Origin: Cohnella ginsengisoli
Lineage (GTDB): Bacteria > Bacillota > Bacilli > Paenibacillales > Paenibacillaceae
Assembly (NCBI RefSeq): GCF_029525555.1
Contig: NZ_JAPDHZ010000004.1
Location: forward strand, 434,001-498,000
Direction of reading: 5' to 3'
DNA: 64,000 nt
The position numbers and the translations under genes were made by a program. Positions 1-9,262 of this stretch are shown here, piece after piece; position 1 is the stretch's first letter; each line of letters opens with the position of its first letter. Below the pieces are notes generated by a model. That model did not search any database and had not been told where the DNA came from. It worked only from the letters and a program-made list of their open reading frames with translations.

Positions 1-1
1 T

Positions 2-1900
2 CGCACAGCGCTGAGCCAGCGGCCGCTCGTCGGCGACGGGGCGATGGGAACCTACCTCTACCAGCTCGGATTCCCGATCGGCGTCGCGTTCGAAGAATAC
101 AACCTGATCAAGCCCGAGATAATCCTGGAGGTTCATCGCCGCTACGCGGCCGCAGGCGCGGAAGTCCTCGAGACCAATACGTTCGCCGCGCAGCATGGCA
201 ACCTGGTACGATTCGGCCTTGAAAAGCGGACCGCGGACATCAACGCGGCCGGCGTCGCGCTGGCGCGGCAAGCCGGCGGCGATGCGGCCTACGTGCTCGG
301 CGCGGTCGGCGCGATCCGGGCCGGCCAGCGCAAAAACGCGCGGACGGCGGAAATCACCCGCGACTACGAGGAGCAGATCGGCGCGCTTATCGGCGCCGGC
401 GCGGACGGCATCCTGCTAGAGACGTTCTTCGAGCTCGACGAGCTGATGCTGGCGCTGCGCGTCGCGCGCAAGCTGGGCGACCTGCCGGTCGTTTGCCAGT
501 TCGCCGTGGACGACCCCGCTGTGACGCGCGACGGCGTTCCGATGGGCGAGGCGCTTCGCCGGCTCAAGGAAGAAGGGGCCGACGTCGTCGGCTTCAACTG
601 CCGCAGCGGTCCGAACGGCATCCTGCGCGCCGTCCAGAACATTCCGCTCGATCTCGGACTTCCGCTCAGCGCCTTCCCGAACGCCGGCCTGCCGGATTAC
701 GAGGACGGCAAGGTCGTTTATTCCGCTTCGCCGGCCTACTTCGGCGAGAACGCCAGCGCGTTCGCGGACAATGGCGTCCGCCTCATCGGCGGCTGCTGCG
801 GGACGACGCCCGAGCATATCGCGGAGATCGCCGCAGCCTTGCGCGGCTACGTGCCGGACGTGTCCGGATCGCTGCGCCCGGCGACAGCCGCCGAGGTCGT
901 CGTTGCGCCTTCCCGTCCGTCCTCCGATTCGTCGGATGGCGGCGGCGAAGAGACGGAAAACATCGTTCAGCTCGTCCGCAAGCGCCACACCGTCATCGTC
1001 GAGCTCGATCCGCCGAAGGATCTCGACATCGGCCGCTTCATGGACGGCGCGGCCGCCCTTCGGGACGCGGGCGCGGACGCGCTCACGATGGCGGACAATT
1101 CGCTCGCGGTCACGCGCATGAGCAACATGGCGCTCGGCGCGCTCGTGCAGGAGCGGGTCGGCATCCGGCCGCTCGTGCACATCGCCTGCCGCGACCGCAA
1201 CCTGATCGGCACGCAGTCGCATATGATGGGCTTCGACGCGCTCGGCATCGACCACGTGCTCGCCGTGACCGGGGATCCGGCGAAGTTCGGGGACCTGCCC
1301 GGATCGAGCTCGGTGTACGACCTGACCTCGTTCGAGATCATCAAGATGATCAAGCAGTTGAACGAGGGCGTCGCCTTCTCCGGCCGCGCGCTCAAGCAAA
1401 AGGCGAAGTTCGTCATAGGCGCAGCGTTCAACCCGAACGTCAAGCATCTCGACAAGGCCGTTCAGCGGCTCGAGAAGAAGGTGGCCGCCGGCGCGGACTA
1501 CATCATGACGCAGCCGGTGTATGACGCGGAGCTGATCGAGCGAATCGCCGAGGCGACCAAGCACCTGGACGTGCCGATTTTCCTCGGCATTTTCCCGCTG
1601 GCGAACGGGCGCAACGCCGAATATTTGCACAACGAGGTGCCCGGCATCCAATTGTCCGACGCGGTCAGGGAGCGGATGCGCGGCCTCGAGGGCGCGGAAG
1701 GGAAGCGCGAGGGGATCGCCGTCGCCAAGGAGCTGCTCGACGCGGCGATGAAGCATTTTAACGGCATCTACCTCATGACGCCGTTCCTTCATTACGAGAT
1801 GACGGTCGAGCTGACGCGCTACGTCAAGGAGAAAAGCGGCGTTCATGCCGACAATTGCGGCTGCGCCTCTTGTCCGACCAACGATTATCAAGTAAAATGA
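2..1900 (+). CDS. Bifunctional homocysteine S-methyltransferase / methylenetetrahydrofolate reductase, 5' end outside window
   Basis: The N-terminal half (about 280 residues) is a homocysteine S-methyltransferase barrel: it opens with GDGAMGTYLYQLG and has the three zinc-ligand cysteines in GFNCRSG and GGCCGTTPEH. After a linker rich in Ser and Pro, the C-terminal half (from about residue 305) is a methylenetetrahydrofolate reductase barrel, ending with NCGCASCPTND. The fused form is like YitJ of Bacillus subtilis and couples reduction of methylene-THF to methylation of homocysteine in methionine synthesis. The reading frame is open to the first base of the window with family-like residues (RTALSQRPLVGDG) before the first ATG at 44, so the true start lies upstream and the gene is partial here. 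Next comes a 168-bp gap before remA. Confidence 0.9.
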   Translation, partial: RTALSQRPLVGDGAMGTYLYQLGFPIGVAFEEYNLIKPEIILEVHRRYAAAGAEVLETNTFAAQHGNLVRFGLEKRTADINAAGVALARQAGGDAAYVLGAVGAIRAGQRKNARTAEITRDYEEQIGALIGAGADGILLETFFELDELMLALRVARKLGDLPVVCQFAVDDPAVTRDGVPMGEALRRLKEEGADVVGFNCRSGPNGILRAVQNIPLDLGLPLSAFPNAGLPDYEDGKVVYSASPAYFGENASAFADNGVRLIGGCCGTTPEHIAEIAAALRGYVPDVSGSLRPATAAEVVVAPSRPSSDSSDGGGEETENIVQLVRKRHTVIVELDPPKDLDIGRFMDGAAALRDAGADALTMADNSLAVTRMSNMALGALVQERVGIRPLVHIACRDRNLIGTQSHMMGFDALGIDHVLAVTGDPAKFGDLPGSSSVYDLTSFEIIKMIKQLNEGVAFSGRALKQKAKFVIGAAFNPNVKHLDKAVQRLEKKVAAGADYIMTQPVYDAELIERIAEATKHLDVPIFLGIFPLANGRNAEYLHNEVPGIQLSDAVRERMRGLEGAEGKREGIAVAKELLDAAMKHFNGIYLMTPFLHYEMTVELTRYVKEKSGVHADNCGCASCPTNDYQVK

Positions 1901-2005
1901 GTCAATATGGCCTGCCGCTGACCGGCGTTCTTCATATGCCCGACGCGGACGGTGCCAAAGCGTATTCCATCGATTGCGGTATGCGGAAGCGCCACAGTGG
2001 CAACA

Positions 2006-2026
2006 ATGGTGCCTAACAGGCACCAT
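2006..2026. other. Perfect hairpin in the gap before remA
   Basis: ATGGTGCCT and AGGCACCAT form a perfect 9-bp stem around a 3-base loop (AAC). No T-run follows, so it is not a classical terminator. It lies between the methyltransferase stop and the remA ribosome binding site. Its role is unknown; it may be a weak terminator or an RNA-stability element. Confidence 0.4.
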
Positions 2027-2068
2027 CCGGCCGCTGCCAGCAAGACATGGACCGGAGGGAATAGTGGC

Positions 2069-2329
2069 ATGGCGATCAAGCTGATCAACATCGGATTCGG
2101 CAATATTGTGTCGGCGAATCGGATCATCTCCATCGTGAGTCCCGAGTCCGCGCCGATCAAGCGGATCATTCAAGAAGCGCGCGACCGGCATATGCTGATC
2201 GACGCGACGTACGGCCGCCGCACGCGCGCCGTCATTATTACGGACAGCGATCACGTGATTCTGTCCGCGGTCCAGCCGGAGACGGTGGCGCATCGCCTGT
2301 CCACCAAAGACGACGAACATGACGAATGA
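2069..2329 (+). CDS. remA: RemA/RemB-family DNA-binding regulator (DUF370)
   Basis: An 86-residue protein beginning MAIKLINIGFGNIVSANRI, the highly conserved start of RemA (YlzA). In B. subtilis, RemA oligomerises on DNA and activates matrix and osmoprotection genes. Length matches the family (about 85-90). The ATG at 2069 has GGAGGG a few bases upstream and fits the conserved N-terminus. Its stop overlaps the region just before gmk, which is also the order in Bacillus (yloC-remA-gmk), supporting the call. Confidence 0.92.
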   Translation: MAIKLINIGFGNIVSANRIISIVSPESAPIKRIIQEARDRHMLIDATYGRRTRAVIITDSDHVILSAVQPETVAHRLSTKDDEHDE

Positions 2330-2342
2330 ATCGGGGAAGTCC

Positions 2343-2978
2343 ATGAACAGAGGTTTGTTGATCGTATTGTCCGGTCCTTCGGGCGTCGGGAAGGGGACGG
2401 TATGCGCGGCATTGCGCCGCAAGCTGCCCGACCTGACCTATTCCGTCTCGGCGACGACGCGGTCTCCTCGGGCCGGCGAGATCGACGGGGTCAACTATTT
2501 TTTCAAGACGCGCGAGCAGTTCAAGGACATGATCGAGCGCGACGCGCTGCTCGAGCACGCCGAGTACGTAGGCAACTATTACGGCACGCCGCGCGATTTC
2601 GTGGAGAAGACGTTGTCCGAAGGCAAGGACATCATTCTTGAGATCGAGGTTCAAGGCGCCGTCAAGGTTCGGGAGAAGTTTCCCGAGGGCGTCCTCGTCT
2701 TCTTGCTGCCTCCGTCGCTCCAGCAGTTGAAGGATCGGCTCACGGGTCGCGGTACGGAGACACAGGCTACCATCGATCATCGTCTTTCCGTCGCGGTCGA
2801 AGAGATGAACCTGCTCGAGCATTACCATTACGCAGTGGTCAACGACGAGATCGACGCGGCTTGCCGCCGGATCGAGAGCATCATGATCGCCGAGCATTGC
2901 AAGCGCGAGCGCTTCCTGCACGAGCTGTTCGTCGAGCTCGAGGGCTTGCGCGAAAAGCAGAACATACCGGAGAGGTGA
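2343..2978 (+). CDS. gmk: Guanylate kinase
   Basis: A 211-residue cytoplasmic enzyme that phosphorylates GMP to GDP with ATP. The P-loop GPSGVGKGT is at residues 10-18, followed by the GMP-binding region (TTRSPRAGEIDGVNY, and EYVGNYYGTP) and the LID region. Start chosen at 2343 because MNRGLLIVLSGPSG matches the usual family start and GGGGAAG lies upstream; an in-frame ATG at 2319 would overlap remA. It is followed after 4 bases by rpoZ, as in Bacillus. Confidence 0.95.
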   Translation: MNRGLLIVLSGPSGVGKGTVCAALRRKLPDLTYSVSATTRSPRAGEIDGVNYFFKTREQFKDMIERDALLEHAEYVGNYYGTPRDFVEKTLSEGKDIILEIEVQGAVKVREKFPEGVLVFLLPPSLQQLKDRLTGRGTETQATIDHRLSVAVEEMNLLEHYHYAVVNDEIDAACRRIESIMIAEHCKRERFLHELFVELEGLREKQNIPER

Positions 2979-2982
2979 TTAG

Positions 2983-3219
2983 ATGCTATACCCATCGATT
3001 GACGAGCTCGTCCGCAAGGTGGACAGCAAATACACATTGGTCGTCGCGGCCTCCAAGCGCGCGCGTTCGCTGCGCGAAGGCCAGACCAGCAAGCTGCACG
3101 CGCCCAAGTCCCACAAGGTCGTAGGCGTCGCGCTCGAAGAGATTTTCAAGGACTACATCACGGTCGAAGCGATTTCCGAAGAGGAATTGGCCGCGGAACA
3201 GAACGAAGAAGAAGCATAA
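2983..3219 (+). CDS. rpoZ: DNA-directed RNA polymerase omega subunit
   Basis: A 78-residue protein starting MLYPSIDELVRKVDSKYTLV, with the conserved AASKRAR and KSHKVVGVALEEI segments of omega, which helps assemble the beta-prime subunit. GGAGAGGTGATTAG precedes the ATG. The acidic C-terminal tail (EEELAAEQNEEEA) is typical. It closes the remA-gmk-rpoZ unit and is followed by a strong terminator. Confidence 0.94.
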   Translation: MLYPSIDELVRKVDSKYTLVVAASKRARSLREGQTSKLHAPKSHKVVGVALEEIFKDYITVEAISEEELAAEQNEEEA

Positions 3220-3227
3220 GCGGCTGC

Positions 3228-3256
3228 AAACAACCCTTCGAGGTTGTTTTTTTTTC
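3228..3256 (+). terminator. Rho-independent terminator after rpoZ
   Basis: AACAACC and GGTTGTT pair around TTCGA, followed directly by a run of nine T residues. Confidence 0.85.
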
Positions 3257-3283
3257 AGAATCGCGAGGGGAGGGGCGCTCTAA

Positions 3284-4552
3284 ATGAATTATTCGCTCTC
3301 GGGAAAAACCATCATTCTGGGCATCACGGGCGGCATCGCTGCGTATAAGGCGGCCACGCTGTGCAGCCGTCTCGTCGGTCTCGGCGCCAGCGTGCGCGTC
3401 ATTATGACCGAAGGGGCGACGAAGTTCATCGCGCCGCTGACGCTCCAGACGCTGTCGCGGCATCCGGTGGCGACGGACGTGTTCGACGAGCGGGATGCGG
3501 CCGTCGTCCAGCATATCGACTGGGCGGACGCCGCTGACCTCGTCGTGGTCGCCCCTGCGACCGCGAACAGCATCGCGAAGCTCGCGCACGGCATCGCCGA
3601 CGACATGCTGAGCACGACGCTGCTCGCGACGACGGCGCCGGTCCTGATTGCGCCCGCGATGAACGTGCACATGTTGGCGCATCCGGCCGTGCAGGACAAT
3701 CTCGACGCGCTCGCGCGCCGCGGCGTCCGGTTCGTCGAGTCCGGCACCGGGCAGCTCGCCTGCGGCTACGTCGGTAAGGGCCGGCTGGCCGAACCGGACG
3801 AGATCGTGCAGGTCGTGGCCGAGCTGCTAGCCGGTCCCAAGCCACTGGCAGGCAAGCGGGTGCTCATCACGGCCGGTGGCACGATCGAGCGGCTCGATCC
3901 GGTCCGCTACATCACGAACGACTCGTCCGGCAAAATGGGCTTCGCGCTCGCCGAGGAGGCTCGCGCGCTAGGCGCGGACGTGACCGTCGTCTGGGCGCGT
4001 ACGGAGCTTGCGCCGCCGCCCGTCGCTGAGGTCGTGCGGGTCGAATCCGCGCAGGAGATGTACGACGCCGTCATGGCGCGGCTTCCGTCTATGGACGTCG
4101 TAATCAAGGCGGCGGCTGTCGCGGATTACCGGCCTGTGCAGCGCGAAAAGATCAAAATGAAAAAGGGTCCGGACAAGCTGACGCTTGAGCTCGTCCGCAA
4201 TCCCGATATTCTGCAGGCCATCGGCGATTGGAGGCACGACGGCGGCGGAGCGGGCAAGGATAAGCCTTACGTGATCGGGTTTGCGGCGGAGACGGGCGAC
4301 GCCGAACGCTACGCGCTGGACAAGCTGCGACGCAAGCGCTGCGACCTGATCGCCGCGAACGACGTCTCCGAGCCGGGCGCGGGATTCGGGACGGATACGA
4401 ACATCCTGAGCCTGTACGGCGCCGAAGGCCTCGTCGAATCGCTGCCGCTTCAGTCCAAACGCGAGGCGGCCGGCCGCATCTGGCGGATCGCGCTCGCGCG
4501 CGCGCCGGGATTGCTTACAGGCGTAGGCGACGGCGGAGGCTCCGGGGCATGA
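3284..4552 (+). CDS. coaBC: Bifunctional phosphopantothenoylcysteine decarboxylase / phosphopantothenate-cysteine ligase
   Basis: A 422-residue enzyme carrying two consecutive steps of coenzyme A synthesis. The CoaC flavoprotein part (residues 1 to about 190) has GITGGIAAYKA, the active-site region around HIDW, and the PAMNVHM motif. The CoaB part (from about 195) has ITAGGTIERLDPVRYITNDSSGKMG, ending in the dimer and CTP-binding region with KRKRCDLIAAND-type sequence. The C-terminal tail is slightly extended and Gly-rich. It overlaps priA by 4 bases (ATGA at 4549), indicating translational coupling. Confidence 0.95.
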   Translation: MNYSLSGKTIILGITGGIAAYKAATLCSRLVGLGASVRVIMTEGATKFIAPLTLQTLSRHPVATDVFDERDAAVVQHIDWADAADLVVVAPATANSIAKLAHGIADDMLSTTLLATTAPVLIAPAMNVHMLAHPAVQDNLDALARRGVRFVESGTGQLACGYVGKGRLAEPDEIVQVVAELLAGPKPLAGKRVLITAGGTIERLDPVRYITNDSSGKMGFALAEEARALGADVTVVWARTELAPPPVAEVVRVESAQEMYDAVMARLPSMDVVIKAAAVADYRPVQREKIKMKKGPDKLTLELVRNPDILQAIGDWRHDGGGAGKDKPYVIGFAAETGDAERYALDKLRRKRCDLIAANDVSEPGAGFGTDTNILSLYGAEGLVESLPLQSKREAAGRIWRIALARAPGLLTGVGDGGGSGA

Positions 4553-7059
4553 GCGTCGCCAGAATCAGCGTGGACGTGCCGACCCGCGACGCGGATCGGC
4601 CGTTCGACTATGCGGTGCCGGCCCATCTCGAAGGTTGGGTCGAGGTCGGCAGCCGGGTGGCGGTACCCTTCGGCGGACGGACGCTCCAAGGCATCGTGCT
4701 TGCGCTGCCCGAGGATTCGGAGGTCGATCGGCGGAGACTGAAGCCGATCGCGGACGTGCTGGACGCCGTGCCGCCTTTGTCGCCGGAGCTCGTGGAGCTG
4801 GGGATCTGGATGAGCGAACGTTGGCTGTGTCCGCTCACCGTCGCGCTGCAGGCGATGCTGCCCGCCGCGTTGAAGGGCAAGACGGAGAAATACATTTCGG
4901 CCGCGCCTAACGCGGAGTGGGCGCCCTTGGACCGTTTCGAGCAGCCTGAGCTGATCGAGGCGCTGGAGCGGCATGGCGCGCTGAAGCTGTCGCAGCTGCT
5001 CCAACAGCATCCGGAGCGCGGAGCGGCAGTCAAGCGCTGGCTCGCGGAGGGCAAGCTGGAGGAGCGTCAGCAGGTCGAGGACCGGCTGTCGGTCAAGACG
5101 GTGCTGACGGTCGTCCCGCCGTCCGAGGCCGAGCTGCGCAGCGCGTTGCTAGCGCTGCCGAACCGGGCCGCCAAGCAGCGCGAAGTGCTCGCGTATTTGC
5201 TCGCCAATCGCGAGCCGATCGCCCAGCAGGCGCTGGCCGAGGCGGCCGGCACGACGACGGCTGTCATCCGCAGCCTGGCGGACAAAGGGCTGATCGGTCT
5301 CGAGTCGGTGACCGTGCAGCGCGATCCGTACGCGGGCCGCAGCTTCGAGCCCTCTGCTCCGCTCGCGTTGACGCCTGCGCAGCAGAAGGCGTTCGCGCCG
5401 ATCGCCGACGCCGTCGACCGCGAGGCGCACCGGGTCTTTCTGCTGCACGGGGTGACCGGCAGCGGCAAGACCGAGCTGTACCTGCAGTCGATCGAGAAGG
5501 CGCTGCGTCAAGGTCGCGAAGCGATCGTGCTCGTGCCGGAGATCGCGCTCACGCCGCAGATGGTGGAGCGTTTCAAGAGCCGGTTCGGCGCGCGGGTGGC
5601 CGTGCTGCACAGCCGGCTGTCGAGCGGCGAACGGTACGACGAATGGCGCAAGATCCGCGAGGGAAGAGCCACGGTGGCGGTTGGCGCGCGCTCCGCGATT
5701 TTCGCGCCCTTTTCCCGGCTCGGCCTCATCATCATCGACGAGGAGCACGAGACGACCTACAAGCAGGAAGAGAGCCCGAAGTACCATGCCAGAGACGTCG
5801 CGGTCCGGCGCGGGCAGCGTCACGGCGCCGCCGTCGTGCTCGGCTCGGCGACGCCGTCGCTCGAGACGTACGGCGCGGCGATCGAGATCGCGCCGGGCAT
5901 CGGCGGACGCGGGGAGGAGGTCGTGCCCGTCTACGTGCCGCTGCCCGAACGGGTCGCGGACCGTCCGCTGCCGCGCGTCAGCATTATCGACATGCGCGAG
6001 GAGCTGCGGCTAGGCAACCGGGCGATGTTCAGCCGCGCGCTCGCGGACGCGCTGCGCGAGCGGCTCGCGCGCGGGGAACAGACGGTGCTGCTGCTCAACC
6101 GCCGCGGCTATGCGACATTCGTTATGTGCCGCTCCTGCGGGTATACGGCTTCGTGCCCGCATTGCGACATCGCGCTGACCTATCATCGGGGCTCCCGGAA
6201 TTTGCGCTGCCACTATTGCGGCTATTCCGAACGGGAGCCGGAAGCTTGTCCTTCTTGCGCGAGTCCGCACATCCGCTTTTTCGGCACGGGCACGCAGAAG
6301 GTGGAGGAGGCGCTCGCCGCGACGTTTCCCGGCATCCGCGTTATCCGCATGGACGTCGATACGACGACGGAGAAGGGTTCGCACGAGCGCTGGCTGACGG
6401 AATTCCGCGAGCGCCGGGCGGACGTGCTGCTCGGCACGCAGATGGTCGCGAAGGGGCTCGACTTCCCGTACGTGACGCTGGTCGGCGTGCTCGCCGCGGA
6501 CGCCGCGCTCCGGCTGCCCGACTTCCGAGCGGCGGAGCGGACGTTTCAGCTGCTCACGCAGGTGGCCGGCCGCGCCGGCAGGCACGAGCTTCCCGGGGAG
6601 GTCATCGTTCAGACCTACGAGCCGGAGCATGCGTCGATCGCGTCCGTCGAGCGGCATGACTACCGCGGGTTCTCTCATCAGGAGCTCCGGCATCGCCGCG
6701 CGCTCGGCTATCCGCCCTACGGGCGGCTGCTCACGCTTACGCTGACGCACGAACAGGTGCCGCTGCTGCTGTCCATGGGACAGACGTTCGCCGCCAGGAT
6801 GCGGGAGCGGGCGGCTGCCGCAGGCGCGAAGGCGGACGGCAGGATCGGTCCGGGAGGCATCGCCGTGGAGGTGCTGGGTCCCGTGCCGTCGCCGATCGCG
6901 CGGCTTAAGGATCGCTACCGTTTTCAATGTATGATAAAATATCAAGGAAATCCCGACGTGCCCGGCTGGACGGCCGAGGTAATGAAGGAACTGCAGGAAG
7001 GCGCGAAGCGCCATGGCGTGCAGCTCGCCGTGGACGTCGATCCGCAGATGATGCTTTAA
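4549..7059 (+). CDS. priA: Primosomal protein N' (replication restart helicase PriA)
   Basis: An 836-residue superfamily 2 helicase that reloads the replisome at collapsed forks. Visible are the N-terminal 3'-DNA-end binding domain (VPTRDADRPFDYAVP), Walker A GVTGSGKTE near residue 300, the DEEH box, and the zinc-binding cysteine cluster between about 525 and 570 (CRSCGYTASCPHC, then CHYCGYSE, then CPSC). Motif VI-like QVAGRAGR follows. The length is near the family's usual 730-830. It starts inside the coaBC stop codon. Confidence 0.95.
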   Translation: MSVARISVDVPTRDADRPFDYAVPAHLEGWVEVGSRVAVPFGGRTLQGIVLALPEDSEVDRRRLKPIADVLDAVPPLSPELVELGIWMSERWLCPLTVALQAMLPAALKGKTEKYISAAPNAEWAPLDRFEQPELIEALERHGALKLSQLLQQHPERGAAVKRWLAEGKLEERQQVEDRLSVKTVLTVVPPSEAELRSALLALPNRAAKQREVLAYLLANREPIAQQALAEAAGTTTAVIRSLADKGLIGLESVTVQRDPYAGRSFEPSAPLALTPAQQKAFAPIADAVDREAHRVFLLHGVTGSGKTELYLQSIEKALRQGREAIVLVPEIALTPQMVERFKSRFGARVAVLHSRLSSGERYDEWRKIREGRATVAVGARSAIFAPFSRLGLIIIDEEHETTYKQEESPKYHARDVAVRRGQRHGAAVVLGSATPSLETYGAAIEIAPGIGGRGEEVVPVYVPLPERVADRPLPRVSIIDMREELRLGNRAMFSRALADALRERLARGEQTVLLLNRRGYATFVMCRSCGYTASCPHCDIALTYHRGSRNLRCHYCGYSEREPEACPSCASPHIRFFGTGTQKVEEALAATFPGIRVIRMDVDTTTEKGSHERWLTEFRERRADVLLGTQMVAKGLDFPYVTLVGVLAADAALRLPDFRAAERTFQLLTQVAGRAGRHELPGEVIVQTYEPEHASIASVERHDYRGFSHQELRHRRALGYPPYGRLLTLTLTHEQVPLLLSMGQTFAARMRERAAAAGAKADGRIGPGGIAVEVLGPVPSPIARLKDRYRFQCMIKYQGNPDVPGWTAEVMKELQEGAKRHGVQLAVDVDPQMML

Positions 7060-7114
7060 GCGCGCATGTTGATCGGCATTTTATATTAGATATAGACTGG
7101 AAGGTGGGGATGGC

Positions 7115-7606
7115 ATGGCGATTCGATTGATCGTGAAGCATCCTGATGACGTGCTGCGCGAGAGAGCGCAGGAAGTGACGAAGTTCAACGCCAATCTGCA
7201 CAAGCTGCTCGACGATATGGCGGACACGATGTACGATGCCGACGGGGTCGGCTTGGCGGCGCCGCAGGTCGGCGTCTCCAAGCGCGTGATCGTGGTCGAC
7301 GCGGACGAGGAGCACGGCCTGATCGAGTTGGTCAACCCTGAGGTCGTCTCCTCCGAGGGCGAGCAGTTCGGACCGGAAGGCTGCCTCAGCATCCCGGGGC
7401 TTCAAGGCGACGTGCGCCGCCCGCTCAAGGTAAAGGTGAAAGGGCAGGACCGCAACGGCAACCCGGTGGAGTTCGAGGGCACGGAGCTGCTCGCCAGAGC
7501 GTTTCTGCACGAGATCGACCATCTGAACGGCGTCCTGTTCATCGACCTCGCCGAATCGATCTACGAGCGCCGCGCGCCTGAGCCGGCCGAAGAGGGCGAG
7601 GCGTAA
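7115..7606 (+). CDS. def: Peptide deformylase
   Basis: A 163-residue metalloenzyme that removes the formyl group from nascent proteins. The three family motifs are present: GVGLAAPQVG (residues 45-54), EGCLSIPG (about 88-95; metal-ligand Cys) and HEIDHLNG (about 131-138; two His ligands and the catalytic Glu). GGAAGGTGGGGAT lies before the ATG. It is 3 bases upstream of fmt, which performs the opposite end of the formyl-methionine cycle. Confidence 0.95.
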   Translation: MAIRLIVKHPDDVLRERAQEVTKFNANLHKLLDDMADTMYDADGVGLAAPQVGVSKRVIVVDADEEHGLIELVNPEVVSSEGEQFGPEGCLSIPGLQGDVRRPLKVKVKGQDRNGNPVEFEGTELLARAFLHEIDHLNGVLFIDLAESIYERRAPEPAEEGEA

Positions 7607-7609
7607 GGC

Positions 7610-8569
7610 ATGACCCGAATCGTATTCATGGGAACGCCGGACTTCGCCGTGCCTTCCCTGCGCCTCTTGCTCGAGCGCGAGGACGTCGAGGTGGTCGCGG
7701 TCGTCTCCCAGCCCGACCGGCCTAAGGGGCGCAAGCGCGAGTTGACGCCGCCGCCGGTGAAGGCATTCGCGCTCGAGCGCGGACTGCCGGTGCTGCAGCC
7801 GGAGCGCATGCGCGCACCGGAGGCGGTCGAGGCGGTGCGCGAGCTGGCGCCCGATCTGGTCGTGACGGCTGCGTACGGGCAGATTCTGCCCAAGTCGCTG
7901 CTCGACATCCCGCGTCTCGGCTGCGTGAACGTGCACGGATCGCTGCTGCCGCGCTACCGCGGCGGGGCGCCGATCCAGCGTTCGGTCATCGACGGGGAAA
8001 AGTCGACCGGCGTCACGCTGATGTTCATGGCTGAGGGCCTCGACACGGGCGATATGATCGCCCGCGTCGAGCTGCCGATCACCGACGACGATACGTCGGG
8101 CACGATGTTCGACAAGCTGAGCGTCGCGGGGGCGGAGCTGCTCGGCGAATGGCTGCCGCGGCTGATCGCGGGCGACGCGCCGCGCGAGCCGCAGGACGAC
8201 ACGCTGTCGACCTACGCGCCGAACCTGACGCGAGACGACGAGCGGCTTGACTTCGGCGTCTCGTCGCGGCAGCTGTTCGACCGCGTGCGGGGCTTGTCCC
8301 CGATGGCGGGCGCGTTCACGGTGCTCGGCGGCGAGGTGTTCAAGGTATGGGGCATCGCCGTGCCTTCGGAGGCGGATTTTAAGCTTAAGGCGGAATGGCA
8401 GGCGGCCACGCCCGGCACGGTGCTGGACAGCGGCGCCTTCGGCATCCGCGTCCGCTCCGGCGACGGCAGCGTCGTGCTGACGGAGGTGCAGCCTGCGGGC
8501 AAGAAGCGGCTATCCGCCGCGGAATATGCAAGAGGGGCCAGGCTGGCTCCGGGAACGACGCTCGGTTAA
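7610..8569 (+). CDS. fmt: Methionyl-tRNA formyltransferase
   Basis: A 319-residue enzyme that formylates initiator Met-tRNA from 10-formyl-THF. The start MTRIVFMGTPDFAVPSL, the folate and catalytic region NVHGSLLPRYRGGAPI (Asn and His) and GVTLMFMAEGLDTGD (catalytic Asp) are intact, followed by the OB-fold tRNA-binding C-terminal domain. The stop codon is embedded in the stem of the following terminator. Confidence 0.95.
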   Translation: MTRIVFMGTPDFAVPSLRLLLEREDVEVVAVVSQPDRPKGRKRELTPPPVKAFALERGLPVLQPERMRAPEAVEAVRELAPDLVVTAAYGQILPKSLLDIPRLGCVNVHGSLLPRYRGGAPIQRSVIDGEKSTGVTLMFMAEGLDTGDMIARVELPITDDDTSGTMFDKLSVAGAELLGEWLPRLIAGDAPREPQDDTLSTYAPNLTRDDERLDFGVSSRQLFDRVRGLSPMAGAFTVLGGEVFKVWGIAVPSEADFKLKAEWQAATPGTVLDSGAFGIRVRSGDGSVVLTEVQPAGKKRLSAAEYARGARLAPGTTLG

Positions 8570-8588
8570 CCGGGCGTCTTTTTTTTTA
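8557..8588 (+). terminator. Rho-independent terminator overlapping the fmt stop codon
   Basis: GACGCTCGG pairs with CCGGGCGTC (one G-T pair) around TTAA, followed by a T-run at 8579-8588. Confidence 0.85.
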
Positions 8589-9262
8589 TCGTTAGGGCAG
8601 TCGCGCGGTCGGTTAAAAAATTCTTCATGGGGAGATCGCTGAATTCCGCCAGTCAAAAGTCCTGATCGAAAACAAATCGACCTGAACGGATGCCCGCCTT
8701 GTCGCGAAGATCTCAGTTAGAAACAAATCGGTCTGAGCGCTGCCCGCCCTAGCTGAAAAGGTCCTGATTAGAAACAACTTGGCCAGAACGGATGCCCGCC
8801 TTGTCGCGAAGGTCTCAATTAGAAACAAATGGGTCTGAGTTCTGCCCGCTCTAGCTGCAAAAGTCCCAATTAGAAACAACTTGGCCACAACGGATGTCTG
8901 CCTTGCCGCAAAAGTCTCAGTTAGAAACAAATCGGTCTGAGCGCGGCGACCTTTCGCCGGGAGGGGCTTGATTGGAAAAAAACAGTCTCGCTGAAACGAT
9001 CCTCACGAAGCAAACGGCCTCCCCCTTATTGAGCAAACTCCCCCCCCCCCGCTACTTTAGGCCGCTCCCGAGAGGCGCTGTTTTCTCGAGTCGTCTCCTC
9101 AATGCAAAAATGTGGTTATTCATATGAACCTTTGCGCACTTTGTGCTATATTTGAATGCATGAAATGAGAGCGGCGCGAGCGGGCATGCTAGAAATAGGC
9201 AGCAATGCGCGTTGACGGCTCGTTTGAGCTTCCGTTGGGGAGCAAATCAAAGAGGTGTTATA
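8589..9262. other. 674-bp gene-free stretch between fmt and rsmB
   Basis: It contains the 51-bp repeat array (8650-8940), then a C11 run at 9040-9050. Beyond these I see no convincing coding sequence or tRNA. The promoter for rsmB probably lies in the last 150 bases, but I could not pick one with confidence. Confidence 0.6.
8650..8940. repeat. 51-bp tandem repeat array with alternating A/B units
   Basis: The core AGAAACAA recurs with its AAAC at 8670, 8721, 8772, 8823, 8874 and 8925, exactly 51 bases apart. Adjacent units differ but every second unit is alike: one type continues ATCGGTCTGAGCGCTGCC, the other ACTTGGCCAGAACGGATG, so there is a 102-bp higher-order period. A degenerate seventh copy lies near 8980. 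The period is a multiple of 3 and leaves the minus strand open over 8625-8930 (17-residue repeat, LFLIETFATRRASV-like), but I see no ribosome binding site or family match and do not call a gene. Confidence 0.85.

Noticed and set aside
416..2422. 668-codon minus-strand open frame opposite the methyltransferase-reductase gene
   Set aside because: It is a GC-rich antisense shadow crossing several real plus-strand genes, with no family-like residues or ribosome binding site.
8625..8930. 101-codon minus-strand frame with a 17-residue repeat
   Set aside because: It merely reads the 51-bp tandem array; no ribosome binding site and no recognised family.
8650..8940. CRISPR array
   Set aside because: Units are contiguous and similar throughout with no unique spacers, and no cas genes are nearby.
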